Shown here: positions 50,175-59,229 of the stretch, one piece after another
How positions within the stretch are numbered: position 1 is the stretch's first letter
How the letters are laid out: each line of letters starts with the position of its first letter
Origin: RGIG9608 sp045602425
Lineage (GTDB): Bacteria; Bacteroidota; Bacteroidia; Bacteroidales; Paludibacteraceae
Direction of reading: 5' to 3'
Length of the DNA: 64,000 nucleotides
NCBI GenBank assembly: GCA_045602425.1
Contig: JAZSBO010000009.1
Span: forward strand, 1-64,000
Translations under genes and position numbers: made by a program
The notes under the pieces: model-generated
What the model was told of the DNA's origin: nothing
Database searches by the model: none
What the model saw: only the letters and a program-made list of their open reading frames with translations

Positions 50175-50213
50175 AAGTCGGTCGATTTCGAGGAAAATCG
50201 GGCGACTTTTTTC
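50175..50213 (+). terminator. Terminator or attenuator before the FISUMP-type gene
   Basis: AAGTCG and TCGATTT pair with AAATCG and CGACTT, followed by six T. It lies 47 bases before the lipoprotein start codon, so read-through would control that gene. Confidence 0.8.
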
Positions 50214-50259
50214 GTTTCAAAAATTAAATTTATTGTCTAACTAAAAAACAGAAAAAATT

Positions 50260-51030
50260 ATGGTGAAGAACAGATTTTTATTCGTGGCAATGCTTTTTGC
50301 AGCATTGAGTTTTGGATTTGTGTCGTGCGACGACAAAAAAGGTAACGAACCTGACGACCCTCAAGGCGGTGGAGAAGAAACACCTGCTCCTAACCCTTAC
50401 AACGGACATGCGTATGTAGATCTTGGCTTACCAAGCGGATTGAAATGGGCAACTTGCAATGTGGGTGCAGATAGTATTCATCATTGTGGCGATTATTTTG
50501 CTTGGGGTGAAGTAGAACCTAAAGAAACTTACACTTCGGAAAATTATAAATTTGCAGATCCTGAAGATGAATATGTGCTTACAAAATACACTGTGGAAGA
50601 TGGTGCTACTGATTTCTCTTGGTACGATAGCGAGGGTAATTTTATAGGCGATAATAAAACCGTGCTTGATGCAGAAGACGATGCTGCTGCTGTGAATATG
50701 GGAGGCAATTGGCGTATGCCAACTCATTATGAATATATGGAATTGATAGAAGGATGTGTTTGGAGTGAGACAACCATTAACGGAATGCCTGGCTATGAGG
50801 GTAAGAGCAAATCCAATGGTAATACCATATTCTTCCCATTAGCAGATTATGGTGGTTCAGGAGGAATATATACTGATAGAGAAGATGCTTATTATTGGGC
50901 AAAAACGCTTGGTAGTTATTCTTGGGGTGCTTATAATTTTAATCCATACGAAGAAATTGATATTGAAAATGATATTTATGCTGAAGACCGTTATTATGGT
51001 CAATCGGTGCGTGGGGTAATAAATAATTAA
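50260..51030 (+). CDS. FISUMP-type lipoprotein
   Basis: This is a 256-residue lipoprotein (lipobox FVSC near residues 20-23, acid-rich mature start DDKKGNEPDDP). The mature part matches the Fibrobacter succinogenes major paralogous (FISUMP) domain: YVDLGLPSGLKWATCNVGA near 49-67, NWRMPTHYEYMELIEGC near 150-166 and a terminal GQSVRGV. The function of FISUMP proteins is unknown; many are surface-exposed. The DNA of the signal region is almost identical to that of the unrelated lipoprotein at 17748. Confidence 0.88.
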   Translation: MVKNRFLFVAMLFAALSFGFVSCDDKKGNEPDDPQGGGEETPAPNPYNGHAYVDLGLPSGLKWATCNVGADSIHHCGDYFAWGEVEPKETYTSENYKFADPEDEYVLTKYTVEDGATDFSWYDSEGNFIGDNKTVLDAEDDAAAVNMGGNWRMPTHYEYMELIEGCVWSETTINGMPGYEGKSKSNGNTIFFPLADYGGSGGIYTDREDAYYWAKTLGSYSWGAYNFNPYEEIDIENDIYAEDRYYGQSVRGVINN

Positions 51031-51056
51031 AATAAAAGTCCGTAGAGAGAAACGCT

Positions 51057-51092
51057 GTAGAGCCGTGGCTTCCGCTGCGGCTCTACTTTTTA
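51057..51092 (+). terminator. Terminator after the FISUMP-type gene
   Basis: GTAGAGCCG pairs perfectly with CGGCTCTAC, followed by five T. Confidence 0.85.
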
Positions 51093-51126
51093 TATGTAAA
51101 GACGCATTTGGATGCGTCCTTACATA
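51093..51126. repeat. 34-bp palindromic element upstream of glnA
   Basis: TATGTAA and GACGCAT pair with ATGCGTC and TTACATA around loop TTGG, with a single mismatch, giving a 14-pair hairpin. A competing pairing uses GCGTCC with GGACGT and ends in CTTTTT. It resembles dispersed REP-like palindromes. Confidence 0.7.
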
Positions 51127-51168
51127 GGACGTCTTTTTCTGTTATTAGATTTTTTCAAAGATATGTTG

Positions 51169-51176
51169 TATTTTTG
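51169..51176 (+). promoter_or_regulatory. -7 element before glnA
   Basis: TATTTTTG matches TAnnTTTG, 18 bases before the ATG at 51195, and rules out the longer open frame that starts at 51108. Confidence 0.55.
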
Positions 51177-51194
51177 TTGTTCATTATTAGTAAT

Positions 51195-53390
51195 ATGTCA
51201 ACATTAAGATTTAAAGCCGTAGAGGAGGCTTTTTCGCATAAAGCCGTCCGAGTAGATGCTCCAGAGCAGATGACGTCGGAGTATTATGGTAAATATGTGT
51301 TTAATCGTAAACAGATGGCGAAGTATTTGTCAAAAGAAACGCTGAATACTCTTTACGATGCTATTGATAAGGGAGTTCTTATTGATAGAAAGGTCGCTAA
51401 TCGCGTTGCGACAGGTATGAAAATGTGGGCTGTGGAGTTAGGAGCTACGCACTATACGCATTGGTTTCAGCCTTTGACAGATGGAACTGCCGAAAAACAC
51501 GATTCGTTTATAGAATATAAATCGGCCCCTGGTGGCGATGTTATCGAAGAATTTTCAGGGAAAATATTAGTACAACAAGAACCCGATGCATCAAGTTTCC
51601 CAAACGGTGGCATAAGAAATACTTTTGAAGCAAGAGGTTATACGGCGTGGGATCCTTCGTCGCCAGCTTTTGTGATAGACGATGTGCTTTGTATCCCAAC
51701 TGTATTTATTTCATATACGGGGGAGGCTTTGGATTATAAGACTCCGTTGTTGAAATCGTTGTCGGCAATAGACAAAGCCGCTACGGATGTTTGTCATTAT
51801 TTTGATACGAAAGTCAATAAAGTTTTTTCATATTTGGGTTGGGAGCAAGAGTATTTTCTCGTAGATGAATGTTTGTATTCTGCTCGTCCCGATTTAGCAT
51901 TGACCGAACGCACGCTGATGGGGCACGAAAGTGCAAAAAACCAACAGCTCGAAGATCATTATTTTGGAGCTATACCTTTGCGAGTGCAGGCTTTTATGAA
52001 AGAACTTGAATTTGAAGCGTATAAATATGGCATTCCAGCAAAAACACGTCACAACGAGGTGGCTCCAAATCAGTTTGAGTTAGCTCCGATTTTTGGAGAA
52101 ACAAATCTTTCTGTAGATCAAAACTTGTTGATAATGACATTGATGCGTCGTGTAGCCCGCCGACATAATTTTCGGGTTTTATTGCACGAAAAGCCTTTCT
52201 CGGGTATTAATGGCAGTGGAAAGCATTGTAACTTTTCGCTTGGAACAGATACGGGCGTTGGGTTGTTTACGCCGGGTAAAAATCCAGAAGAGAATCTTCG
52301 TTTTGTAACTTTTTTGGTAAATACTTTGATGGCTGTTTACAAGAATAATGCGTTACTTAAAGCGTCGATAATGTCGGCAAACAATGCTCATCGTTTGGGA
52401 GCAAACGAAGCTCCTCCCGCAATAATATCGGTTTTTCTTGGGAGTCAGATATCTTCGATATTAGATACGTTGGAGGTAAGTGATAGCAAAGAAGCTATTA
52501 TCGTCGATGCTAAAAAGCGAATGAGATTAGGAGTTGCTCATATCCCTGAAGTTTTGATAGATAATACAGATAGAAATCGTACATCTCCGTTTGCTTTTAC
52601 GGGTAATCGTTTTGAGTTTCGTGCTGTTGGTTCGTCGGCCAATTGTTCGTCGGCCATGATTGCTTTGAATGCTGTTGTAGCCGCTCAACTGAAGGAATTT
52701 AAAATCTCGGTAGATGAAAAAATTGCTGCTGGTGAAACAAAAGAAAAAGCTATTTTCGATGTTTTAAAACAATACATAAAAGAGAGCAAACTCATACGTT
52801 TTGATGGAAATGGTTATAGCGAAGAGTGGAAAAAAGAGGCTGAAAAACGTGGCTTGGATTGCGAAACAAGCGTGCCTTTAATCTTCGACGCTTATACTAA
52901 AAAAGAAACGATCCGTTTGTTTGCCGATACAAATGTTTTCTCGGAAAAAGAGCTTTTTGCTCGTAACGAAGTGAAATGGGAGATTTACACGAAAAAAGTT
53001 CAAATCGAAGCTCGTGTTTTGGGCGATTTGGCAATGAATCATATCATACCAGTAGCAACACGCTATCAATCTGTTTTGCTTGATAATGTCTATAAAATAA
53101 AGGCTTTGTACGATTCGGAAAAAGTAAAAGAGTTGTCGGCTATGGATTTGGCGTTAATAGAGGAAATTGCAGCACATATAGCAGGCATTAAAACGAATGT
53201 TGATGCGATGGTTGAAGCTCGTAAGCGTGCAAATAAGATAGAATCTGAACGCGAGAAAGCTATTGCCTATCACGACACTATTGTGCCATTTTTTGACGTC
53301 ATACGTACGCATATCGATAAATTAGAATTGGTAGTGGACAATGAGGTTTGGCCTTTGCCAAAATATAGAGAGTTGCTGTTTATCAATTAA
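51195..53390 (+). CDS. glnA: Glutamine synthetase type III
   Basis: GSIII (GlnN-type) makes glutamine from glutamate, ammonia and ATP. The 731-residue product starts at the ATG at 51195 (MSTLRFKAVEEAF), matching Bacteroides GSIII (about 730 residues). Visible are the metal-binding and substrate segments EQEYFLVD, HNEVAPNQFELAP, NGSGKHCNFSLG, and RNRTSPFAFTGNRFEFRAVG. This large dodecameric form was first described in B. fragilis. It is monocistronic with a perfect-palindrome terminator. Confidence 0.97.
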   Translation: MSTLRFKAVEEAFSHKAVRVDAPEQMTSEYYGKYVFNRKQMAKYLSKETLNTLYDAIDKGVLIDRKVANRVATGMKMWAVELGATHYTHWFQPLTDGTAEKHDSFIEYKSAPGGDVIEEFSGKILVQQEPDASSFPNGGIRNTFEARGYTAWDPSSPAFVIDDVLCIPTVFISYTGEALDYKTPLLKSLSAIDKAATDVCHYFDTKVNKVFSYLGWEQEYFLVDECLYSARPDLALTERTLMGHESAKNQQLEDHYFGAIPLRVQAFMKELEFEAYKYGIPAKTRHNEVAPNQFELAPIFGETNLSVDQNLLIMTLMRRVARRHNFRVLLHEKPFSGINGSGKHCNFSLGTDTGVGLFTPGKNPEENLRFVTFLVNTLMAVYKNNALLKASIMSANNAHRLGANEAPPAIISVFLGSQISSILDTLEVSDSKEAIIVDAKKRMRLGVAHIPEVLIDNTDRNRTSPFAFTGNRFEFRAVGSSANCSSAMIALNAVVAAQLKEFKISVDEKIAAGETKEKAIFDVLKQYIKESKLIRFDGNGYSEEWKKEAEKRGLDCETSVPLIFDAYTKKETIRLFADTNVFSEKELFARNEVKWEIYTKKVQIEARVLGDLAMNHIIPVATRYQSVLLDNVYKIKALYDSEKVKELSAMDLALIEEIAAHIAGIKTNVDAMVEARKRANKIESEREKAIAYHDTIVPFFDVIRTHIDKLELVVDNEVWPLPKYRELLFIN

Positions 53391-53400
53391 AATTTATTAC

Positions 53401-53435
53401 AAAAAAAGCAACTACTTAAGTAGTTGCTTTTTTTT
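53401..53435 (+). terminator. Terminator after glnA
   Basis: An A run with GCAACTACTT and its exact reverse complement forms a perfect palindrome ending in a T run. It also lies just beyond the 3' end of tRNA-Arg on the other strand and may serve both. Confidence 0.9.
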
Positions 53436-53439
53436 GTAG

Positions 53440-53513
53440 TGACTCCGACAGGATTCAAACCTGTAACCTTCTGATCCGTAGTCAGATGCTCTATTCAGTT
53501 GAGCCACGGAGCC
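53440..53513 (-). tRNA. tRNA-Arg(ACG)
   Basis: The 74-base cloverleaf on the minus strand has acceptor arms GGCTCCG and CGGAGTC, anticodon stem TCTGA/TCAGA with loop CTACGGA, and anticodon ACG (A34 is expected to be edited to inosine by TadA). The discriminator base is A, and CCA is not encoded. Confidence 0.97.
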
Positions 53514-53630
53514 GACTATTATTTTTCAATAGTGGTGCAAAGGTAATAGGTTTTTTTGTAAAAAAAATATTTTTTCGCAATTTTCTTCTAAAAAAGAGAA
53601 CCGCACATCCTCTTAGAGCGTATTTTTCTT

Positions 53631-53638
53631 TATTTTTG
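53631..53638 (+). promoter_or_regulatory. -7 element before typA
   Basis: TATTTTTG matches TAnnTTTG, 15 bases before the typA start codon, so the leader is very short. Confidence 0.55.
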
Positions 53639-53653
53639 CGAAAATAAAAGATT

Positions 53654-55459
53654 ATGCAGAAAATAAAAAATATTGCCATAATAGCACATGTTGACCATGG
53701 AAAAACGACATTGGTGGACAAAATGTTATTAGCAGGAAAACTTTTTCGTGAGAATGAAAATGTGGGTGAACTCATAATGGACAACAATGACCTTGAGCGT
53801 GAACGAGGCATTACGATTCTTTCTAAAAACGTTTCAATAAATTATGGAGATTATAAAATAAACATTATTGATACACCCGGGCATGCCGATTTTGGTGGCG
53901 AGGTAGAACGCGTATTGAATATGTGCGATGGCGTTTTGCTTTTAGTTGATGCTTTTGAAGGTCCAATGCCACAAACCCGTTTTGTACTTGAAAAAGCATT
54001 GCAAATAGGTCTGAAACCTATTGTTGTTATTAACAAAGTGGACAAGCCAAATTGTCGTCCTGACGAAGTACAAGAGGAAGTTTTTGATTTAATGTTCAGT
54101 CTTGATGCAACCGAAGAACAACTTGATTTTCCTACGGTTTATGGTTCGGCGAAACAAAATTGGATGTCAGACGATTGGCGTCAACCTACAAATAATATAA
54201 ATGCACTGCTTGATGCAATTATAAAATATATTCCTGACCCTAAAACTATACTTGGTCCAGCACAGATGTTGATAACATCGCTTGATTATTCTCCTTATTT
54301 AGGACGAATTGCTGTTGGTCGTGTGCATCGAGGTGTTTTCCAAAACAATATGGATATAGCATTGCTGAAACAAGATGGTACGATTTTAAAATCAAAAATT
54401 AAGGCATTAAATACTTTTACAGGATTGGGTCGTACGCCTGTTGAGTCTGTTTCGTCAGGGGATATTTGTGCTATTGTTGGAGTTGAAAAATTTGAAATAG
54501 GTGATACAATTACAGATGTAAATGTACAAGAGGCTTTAAAACCCATTGCTATAGATGAACCAACAATGAGTATGACATTTACGAATAACGATTCGCCGTT
54601 TTTTGGTAAAGAGGGAAAGTTTGTTACATCGAGGCATATACATGAGCGTTTGTTACGTGAATTAGATAAAAACTTAGCTTTACGAGTAGAAAAGTCGGAA
54701 ACAGAGGATACTTGGCGTGTTTCAGGGCGAGGAGTATTGCACTTGTCGGTACTTATTGAAACAATGCGTCGCGAAGGCTATGAATTGCAAGTTGGGCAAC
54801 CTCAAGTAATTTTTAAAGAAATAAATGGTGTTAGATGTGAGCCTGTGGAGCAATTGACTATAAATCTTCCTGACGAAGTGTCTGGTAGAGTAATCGAAAT
54901 AGTAGCTATTCGCAAAGGTGATTTAATTAATATGGAACGTAAAGGTGATCGGGTTACGTTGGAGTTTACAATTCCTTCGCGAGGCATTATCGGATTACGC
55001 AACAACGTATTAACAGCAACAGCAGGAGAGGCTGTTATGGCCCATCGATTTTTAGAATATCAACCATACAAAGGCGATTTGGAACGACGAACCAATGGCT
55101 CTATTATTGCAATGGAAACAGGAACAGCTTTTGCTTATGCTCTTGATAAGTTGCAAGATAGAGGTCGGTTTTTTATTTATCCTCAAGATGAGGTTTATGC
55201 AGGACAAGTAGTAGGAGAGCATTGTAAAGATGGCGATTTGGTTGTAAATGTTACAAAGTCGAAAAAACTTACTAATATGCGTGCTTCGGGATCAGACGAT
55301 AAGGCTCGTATTATTCCTCCAGTTATTTTTAGTTTGGAAGAGGCTCTTGAGTATATTAAAGAAGATGAGTATGTAGAGGTAACACCACAATCTATTCGAC
55401 TACGAAAAATTGTATTAGATGAAAACGAACGCAAAAGACTTGCGAAAAAAGAATCATAA
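53654..55459 (+). CDS. typA: GTP-binding protein TypA/BipA
   Basis: TypA is a ribosome-associated translational GTPase involved in 50S assembly and stress adaptation. The 601-residue product has G1 AHVDHGKTT (about residues 11-19), RGITI, DTPGHADF with the catalytic histidine intact, and NKVDKPNC. EF-G-like domains III and V and the TypA-specific C-terminal domain (about 490-595, including GRFFIYPQDEVYAGQVVGEH) are also present. The last 41 bases overlap the start of the next gene. Confidence 0.97.
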   Translation: MQKIKNIAIIAHVDHGKTTLVDKMLLAGKLFRENENVGELIMDNNDLERERGITILSKNVSINYGDYKINIIDTPGHADFGGEVERVLNMCDGVLLLVDAFEGPMPQTRFVLEKALQIGLKPIVVINKVDKPNCRPDEVQEEVFDLMFSLDATEEQLDFPTVYGSAKQNWMSDDWRQPTNNINALLDAIIKYIPDPKTILGPAQMLITSLDYSPYLGRIAVGRVHRGVFQNNMDIALLKQDGTILKSKIKALNTFTGLGRTPVESVSSGDICAIVGVEKFEIGDTITDVNVQEALKPIAIDEPTMSMTFTNNDSPFFGKEGKFVTSRHIHERLLRELDKNLALRVEKSETEDTWRVSGRGVLHLSVLIETMRREGYELQVGQPQVIFKEINGVRCEPVEQLTINLPDEVSGRVIEIVAIRKGDLINMERKGDRVTLEFTIPSRGIIGLRNNVLTATAGEAVMAHRFLEYQPYKGDLERRTNGSIIAMETGTAFAYALDKLQDRGRFFIYPQDEVYAGQVVGEHCKDGDLVVNVTKSKKLTNMRASGSDDKARIIPPVIFSLEEALEYIKEDEYVEVTPQSIRLRKIVLDENERKRLAKKES

Positions 55460-56030
55460 TCCATTTTCTTTTGATGACTTACATCAGTGTGTGGAGACGC
55501 TTCGAAATGGAGGTGTTATTCTTTATCCAACAGATACCGTTTGGGGAATAGGTTGTGATGCTACAAATGAAAATGCTGTAAAACGCATTTTTGAAATTAA
55601 ACAACGTGCTGATAGTAAAGCAATGTTGGTTTTGGTGGATTGTATGGCACGCATCGCAAGTTATGTAGATGAAATACCTGACATTGCATGGGATTTGGTA
55701 GAGGTAAGTGAAAAACCTTTAACAATTATTTATCCGAATGCGAAAAACTTGGCAGTGAACTTGTTAGCAGAAGATAAAAGCATAGGCATACGAGTTACGT
55801 CTGAATGTTTTTCGAAAAAACTTTGTGAAGCATTACGGCGACCCATTGTTTCAACTTCGGCAAATATCAATGGGCAAACTACTCCAAAATATTTTTATGA
55901 TGTACATCCTAAAATTAAAGAGAGTGTGGATTATGTTGTAAAATATCGTCAAAATGATGAAACAGAAAGTTGCCCTTCGAGTATTATAAAAGTAAATGTG
56001 AATAGCGAAATAAAAATTATACGAGAATAG
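55419..56030 (+). CDS. tsaC: L-threonylcarbamoyladenylate synthase
   Basis: This enzyme makes threonylcarbamoyl-AMP from threonine, bicarbonate and ATP, the first step of t6A37 tRNA modification. The 203-residue YrdC/TsaC-type domain shows YPTDTVWGIGCDA (about residues 36-48), KQRADSKAMLVLV and STSANINGQ. The C-terminal extra domain of Sua5 is absent. The only ATG, at 55419, lies within typA, so the two genes overlap by 41 bases in different frames, or a non-ATG start is used. It is probably cotranscribed with typA and the sugar transferase. Confidence 0.92.
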   Translation: MKTNAKDLRKKNHNPFSFDDLHQCVETLRNGGVILYPTDTVWGIGCDATNENAVKRIFEIKQRADSKAMLVLVDCMARIASYVDEIPDIAWDLVEVSEKPLTIIYPNAKNLAVNLLAEDKSIGIRVTSECFSKKLCEALRRPIVSTSANINGQTTPKYFYDVHPKIKESVDYVVKYRQNDETESCPSSIIKVNVNSEIKIIRE

Positions 56031-57443
56031 ATGGAAATAATAAAACTCATAAGGAAATATCTCATTGCCGATGTTCTAGTTTCCATTGTTACATGGTTAC
56101 TGTTTTGTTGTTTTCGTTGGGTGGCAAATGATATCTTAGTTTTTAACGATATTCCAATACTTACGCCTAATTATAACTTCTTTTTAGCAATCTCTTTTTA
56201 CCCGATTTGTTGTGTTTTTGTATCGTATCTCACAGGTTTTTATGATCGATTAGCTACGCGTTCGCGTATTATAGAATTGTTTTCTACACTTATTGCAGCA
56301 TTCATATCAAGTCTGATAACTTTTTTTGTAATATTGATTGACGATGTGGTCGTTTCGTATCATTTTTATTATCAATCGTTCTTTGTCCTTTGGGGAATAC
56401 AATTTGTTTTGATGTATTTTGTTCGTTTTTGTATCACACAAAATTATTTTTTAAAAATCAAAAAAGGAAAGATTCGTTTCAATCTTTTGATAATAGGAAC
56501 AGGACAAACTGCAGAAAAAACAGCACAAAGTATAAACAATAAGTTGCGTTTTTATGGATCAAACCTTATAGGTTTTGTTCGTACAAATAGAAAACCAAAA
56601 AGGGTTTCGGGAAGAGTGGTAGGCAATCTTTCGCAAATAGATATAATTATTAAAAAATATGATATTCAGAATGTTATTATAGCCCTCGAAAATGAAGAGG
56701 ATAATTTTGTTTTTGATATTATCAACAACTTGATAAAATATCAGAATGTTGAGGTGAGTATTCTTCCTCGTCAGTTAGAAATTATTACAGGGCGTGTTCT
56801 TTTAAATGATATAGATTCGGTTCCATTAATCAGTCTATCAACTTTATCAATGCCTGCATGGCAACGTTCAGTGAAACGATTTTTTGATGTCGTTATAAGT
56901 GTTTTTGCTTTAATTATACTTTCGCCGTATTTTATTTATGTTGCTATTCGGATAAAATTAGATTCGAAAGGACCAATTCTCTATCAGCAAAAACGTATAG
57001 GAAAAGGAGGCAAGCCTTTTGTTATTTATAAATTCCGTTCGATGTATGATAATGCCGAAAAAGGGCTTCCGCCTCAATTAACCCAAGAAGATGATCCAAG
57101 AATAACGTCTTATGGTCGATTTATGAGAAAATATAGAGTTGATGAGCTACCTCAACTATTCAACGTTTTGAAAGGCGATATGTCTATTGTAGGCCCTCGT
57201 CCCGAACGAGCATATTTTATTCAGCAAATAATAGAAGAAGCCCCATATTATTGCCTTTTGTACAAAATAAAACCGGGATTATTATCGTGGGGACCTATCA
57301 AAGTAGGTTATACGCATTCTATCGCAGAAATGAAAGAACGCCTTAATTACGATATTATTTACATGGACAACATGTCAATTTTTAACGACATTAAAATTAT
57401 TGCTTATAGTATTGAAATAATTTTTAAAGGAAAAGGTATTTAA
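56031..57443 (+). CDS. Polyprenyl-phosphate sugar phosphotransferase (WcaJ/WbaP type)
   Basis: This is a 470-residue integral membrane enzyme that transfers a sugar-1-phosphate from a nucleotide sugar to undecaprenyl phosphate to start a surface polysaccharide or glycan. Four N-terminal membrane segments (about 8-30, 42-66, 80-105, 112-135) precede a CoA-binding-like domain. The catalytic bac-transferase domain (about 280-470) follows, with KFRSMYDNAEKG, DELPQLFNVLKGD and SIVGPRPE. The usual KPGITGW is replaced by KPGLLSWGP. It is cotranscribed with tsaC; no glycosyltransferase cluster is adjacent. Confidence 0.92.
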   Translation: MEIIKLIRKYLIADVLVSIVTWLLFCCFRWVANDILVFNDIPILTPNYNFFLAISFYPICCVFVSYLTGFYDRLATRSRIIELFSTLIAAFISSLITFFVILIDDVVVSYHFYYQSFFVLWGIQFVLMYFVRFCITQNYFLKIKKGKIRFNLLIIGTGQTAEKTAQSINNKLRFYGSNLIGFVRTNRKPKRVSGRVVGNLSQIDIIIKKYDIQNVIIALENEEDNFVFDIINNLIKYQNVEVSILPRQLEIITGRVLLNDIDSVPLISLSTLSMPAWQRSVKRFFDVVISVFALIILSPYFIYVAIRIKLDSKGPILYQQKRIGKGGKPFVIYKFRSMYDNAEKGLPPQLTQEDDPRITSYGRFMRKYRVDELPQLFNVLKGDMSIVGPRPERAYFIQQIIEEAPYYCLLYKIKPGLLSWGPIKVGYTHSIAEMKERLNYDIIYMDNMSIFNDIKIIAYSIEIIFKGKGI

Positions 57444-57448
57444 TTATT

Positions 57449-59221
57449 ATGAGACGAGGTTGGTATATGAATATGATTTCTTGGCGTGAACAACACATCA
57501 AGCAGAAAAATTTCATTTTACTATTAAGTTTCTTTGTGGGCATTGGAGCAGCGTTGGCTGCGGTAGTGCTCAAAGAGACCATTCATCTTATACAAAACAT
57601 GCTGACCTCGTTTTTCAAAGAGGGCGAAGCCAACTATTGGTATTTGGCCTATCCGCTTATAGGTATCACGCTAGCAAGTTTGTTTGTTCGTTATGTAGTG
57701 AAAGACGACATCAGCCACGGAGTTACAAAAATTCTTTATGCCATTTCGCAACATAAGGCCATTATTAAAATTCACAATATGTGGTCGTCTATCGTGGCGA
57801 GCTCCATTACTATTGGTTTTGGTGGGTCGGTTGGAGCCGAAGCACCTATCGTTTTGACGGGTTCAGCCATTGGTTCCAATTTGGGCAAATTCTTCAAAAT
57901 GGACCAAAAAACTTTGATGCTCCTTGTTGGCTGTGGAGCGGCAGGTGCCATTGGTGGAATTTTTAAAGCACCGATTGCAGGTGTGATGTTCACCTTCGAG
58001 GTGTTGCTCATCGATATGACCATGACTTCGCTTGTGCCTTTACTCATTTCGTCGGTAACGGCTACGGCAGTTTCTTACTTTCTTACAGGCAACGAAGCAA
58101 TGTTCCACTTCGAACATTGGGAACCATTTACTTTGAGTCGTATTCCGTACATCATTATTTTAGGAATTGCCTGTGGGTTTGTCTCTTTGTATTTTACACG
58201 AGGAATGAATCGCTTGGAGCAGATTTTTAAGAAACTGAACAAACCGTACAAAAAAATATTGTTCGGTGGCGTCATGCTTGGTGTGTTAATCTTTCTTTTC
58301 CCTCCGCTCTATGGTGAGGGTTATGACACCATTGGCGAACTTTTGAACGGCAAGAGCGAATCGCTTTTCGGTGGAAGTTTGTTCTACGAATATAGAAATC
58401 AAGTTTGGGCAATTTTGCTTTACCTGAGTCTGATTGTGTTCTTCAAAATTTTTGCTTCGGCGGCAACAAATGGAGGTGGTGGCACGGGTGGTATTTTTGC
58501 TCCAAGTCTTTTTGTAGGTTGCTTGACAGGATTTGTCGTTGCACAATGTTTCAATGCTTTTGGGTTGAATGTACCAAAGAGCAATTTTGCTTTTGCAGGA
58601 ATGGCAGGACTCATGTCGGGCGTAATGCATGCTCCGTTTACCGGTATATTTTTGATTGCCGAGCTTACTGGTGGATACGACCTTTTTATGACATTGATGA
58701 TAACATCAACCATATCTTATGTAACAATAAAAGCCTTTGAACCACATAGTCTCTACGCCATACGTTTGGCACAGAAAGGCGAGTTGCTTACGCACCACAA
58801 AGACAAGGCTGTGCTTACGCTTTTGAAGATGGAAAACGTGATAGAAACCGACCTTGAGAAAGTATCGCCCGAAATGAATTTAGGTGAATTGGTAAAGGTT
58901 ATTTCACATTCGCACCGCAATATTTTCCCTGTGGTCGATGCACAAGGCAAGTTGCTTGGAGCAGTGTTGCTCGACGAGGTACGCAATATTATGTTCCGCC
59001 CCGAACTGTATCAGCGTTTTACAGTAAAGCAATTGATGATTTCTACACCTGCACGCATTTACTTGAATATGCCTATGGAAAAGGTGATGAACGTGTTTGA
59101 GCAAACCAATGCTTGGAACTTACCCGTAGTGGACGAAAACGGCGTTTACATTGGCTATGTTTCCAAGTCAAAAATTTTCAACTCGTACCGCCACGTGTTG
59201 GTACATTTTTCGGAAGAATAG
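57449..59221 (+). CDS. ClC-family chloride channel/transporter with CBS pair
   Basis: This is a 590-residue ClC protein with about ten to twelve membrane helices (residues 22-430) and a C-terminal pair of CBS domains (about 455-585). The selectivity segments read GSVGAEAPIVLTGSAIG (the gating glutamate is kept, but the canonical GxEGP has Ala in place of the second Gly) and GGTGGIFAPSLFVG. The start may be the ATG at 57449 or an in-frame ATG 18 or 24 bases later. The local sequence is richer in G and C than the upstream genes. It probably mediates chloride or fluoride/proton movement; the direction is unknown. Confidence 0.92.
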   Translation: MRRGWYMNMISWREQHIKQKNFILLLSFFVGIGAALAAVVLKETIHLIQNMLTSFFKEGEANYWYLAYPLIGITLASLFVRYVVKDDISHGVTKILYAISQHKAIIKIHNMWSSIVASSITIGFGGSVGAEAPIVLTGSAIGSNLGKFFKMDQKTLMLLVGCGAAGAIGGIFKAPIAGVMFTFEVLLIDMTMTSLVPLLISSVTATAVSYFLTGNEAMFHFEHWEPFTLSRIPYIIILGIACGFVSLYFTRGMNRLEQIFKKLNKPYKKILFGGVMLGVLIFLFPPLYGEGYDTIGELLNGKSESLFGGSLFYEYRNQVWAILLYLSLIVFFKIFASAATNGGGGTGGIFAPSLFVGCLTGFVVAQCFNAFGLNVPKSNFAFAGMAGLMSGVMHAPFTGIFLIAELTGGYDLFMTLMITSTISYVTIKAFEPHSLYAIRLAQKGELLTHHKDKAVLTLLKMENVIETDLEKVSPEMNLGELVKVISHSHRNIFPVVDAQGKLLGAVLLDEVRNIMFRPELYQRFTVKQLMISTPARIYLNMPMEKVMNVFEQTNAWNLPVVDENGVYIGYVSKSKIFNSYRHVLVHFSEE

Positions 59222-59229
59222 GTTATTTT

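Larger units (their letters stand above)
50043..50213 (+). ncRNA. Candidate small RNA or leader with (CA)10
   Basis: About 170 bases between a good promoter (50031) and a terminator (50175-50213) lie upstream of the FISUMP-type gene. A stable hairpin pairs GGAAA with TTTCC (50078-50082 with 50104-50108) and, inside it, CGCTGC with GTAGCG around GAGC. A (CA)10 tract follows, and GTGTG near 50055 could pair with it. ATAGG and CCTAT (about 50132 and 50155) can form another stem. It may be an independent small RNA or an attenuated leader. It shares TTTTTGCCTATG with leaders A and B but not their rod or 3' block. Confidence 0.55.

Noticed and set aside
50043..50213. A third copy of the leader A/B RNA
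   Set aside because: Only the 12-base TTTTTGCCTATG is shared; the rod and the GGAGYAACCYGAAAAGCCG block are missing, so I treat it as a separate RNA.
51108..53390. A longer glutamine synthetase starting at 51108
   Set aside because: The extra 29 residues overlap a palindrome and the -7 element at 51169-51176; the start at 51195 matches GSIII length.
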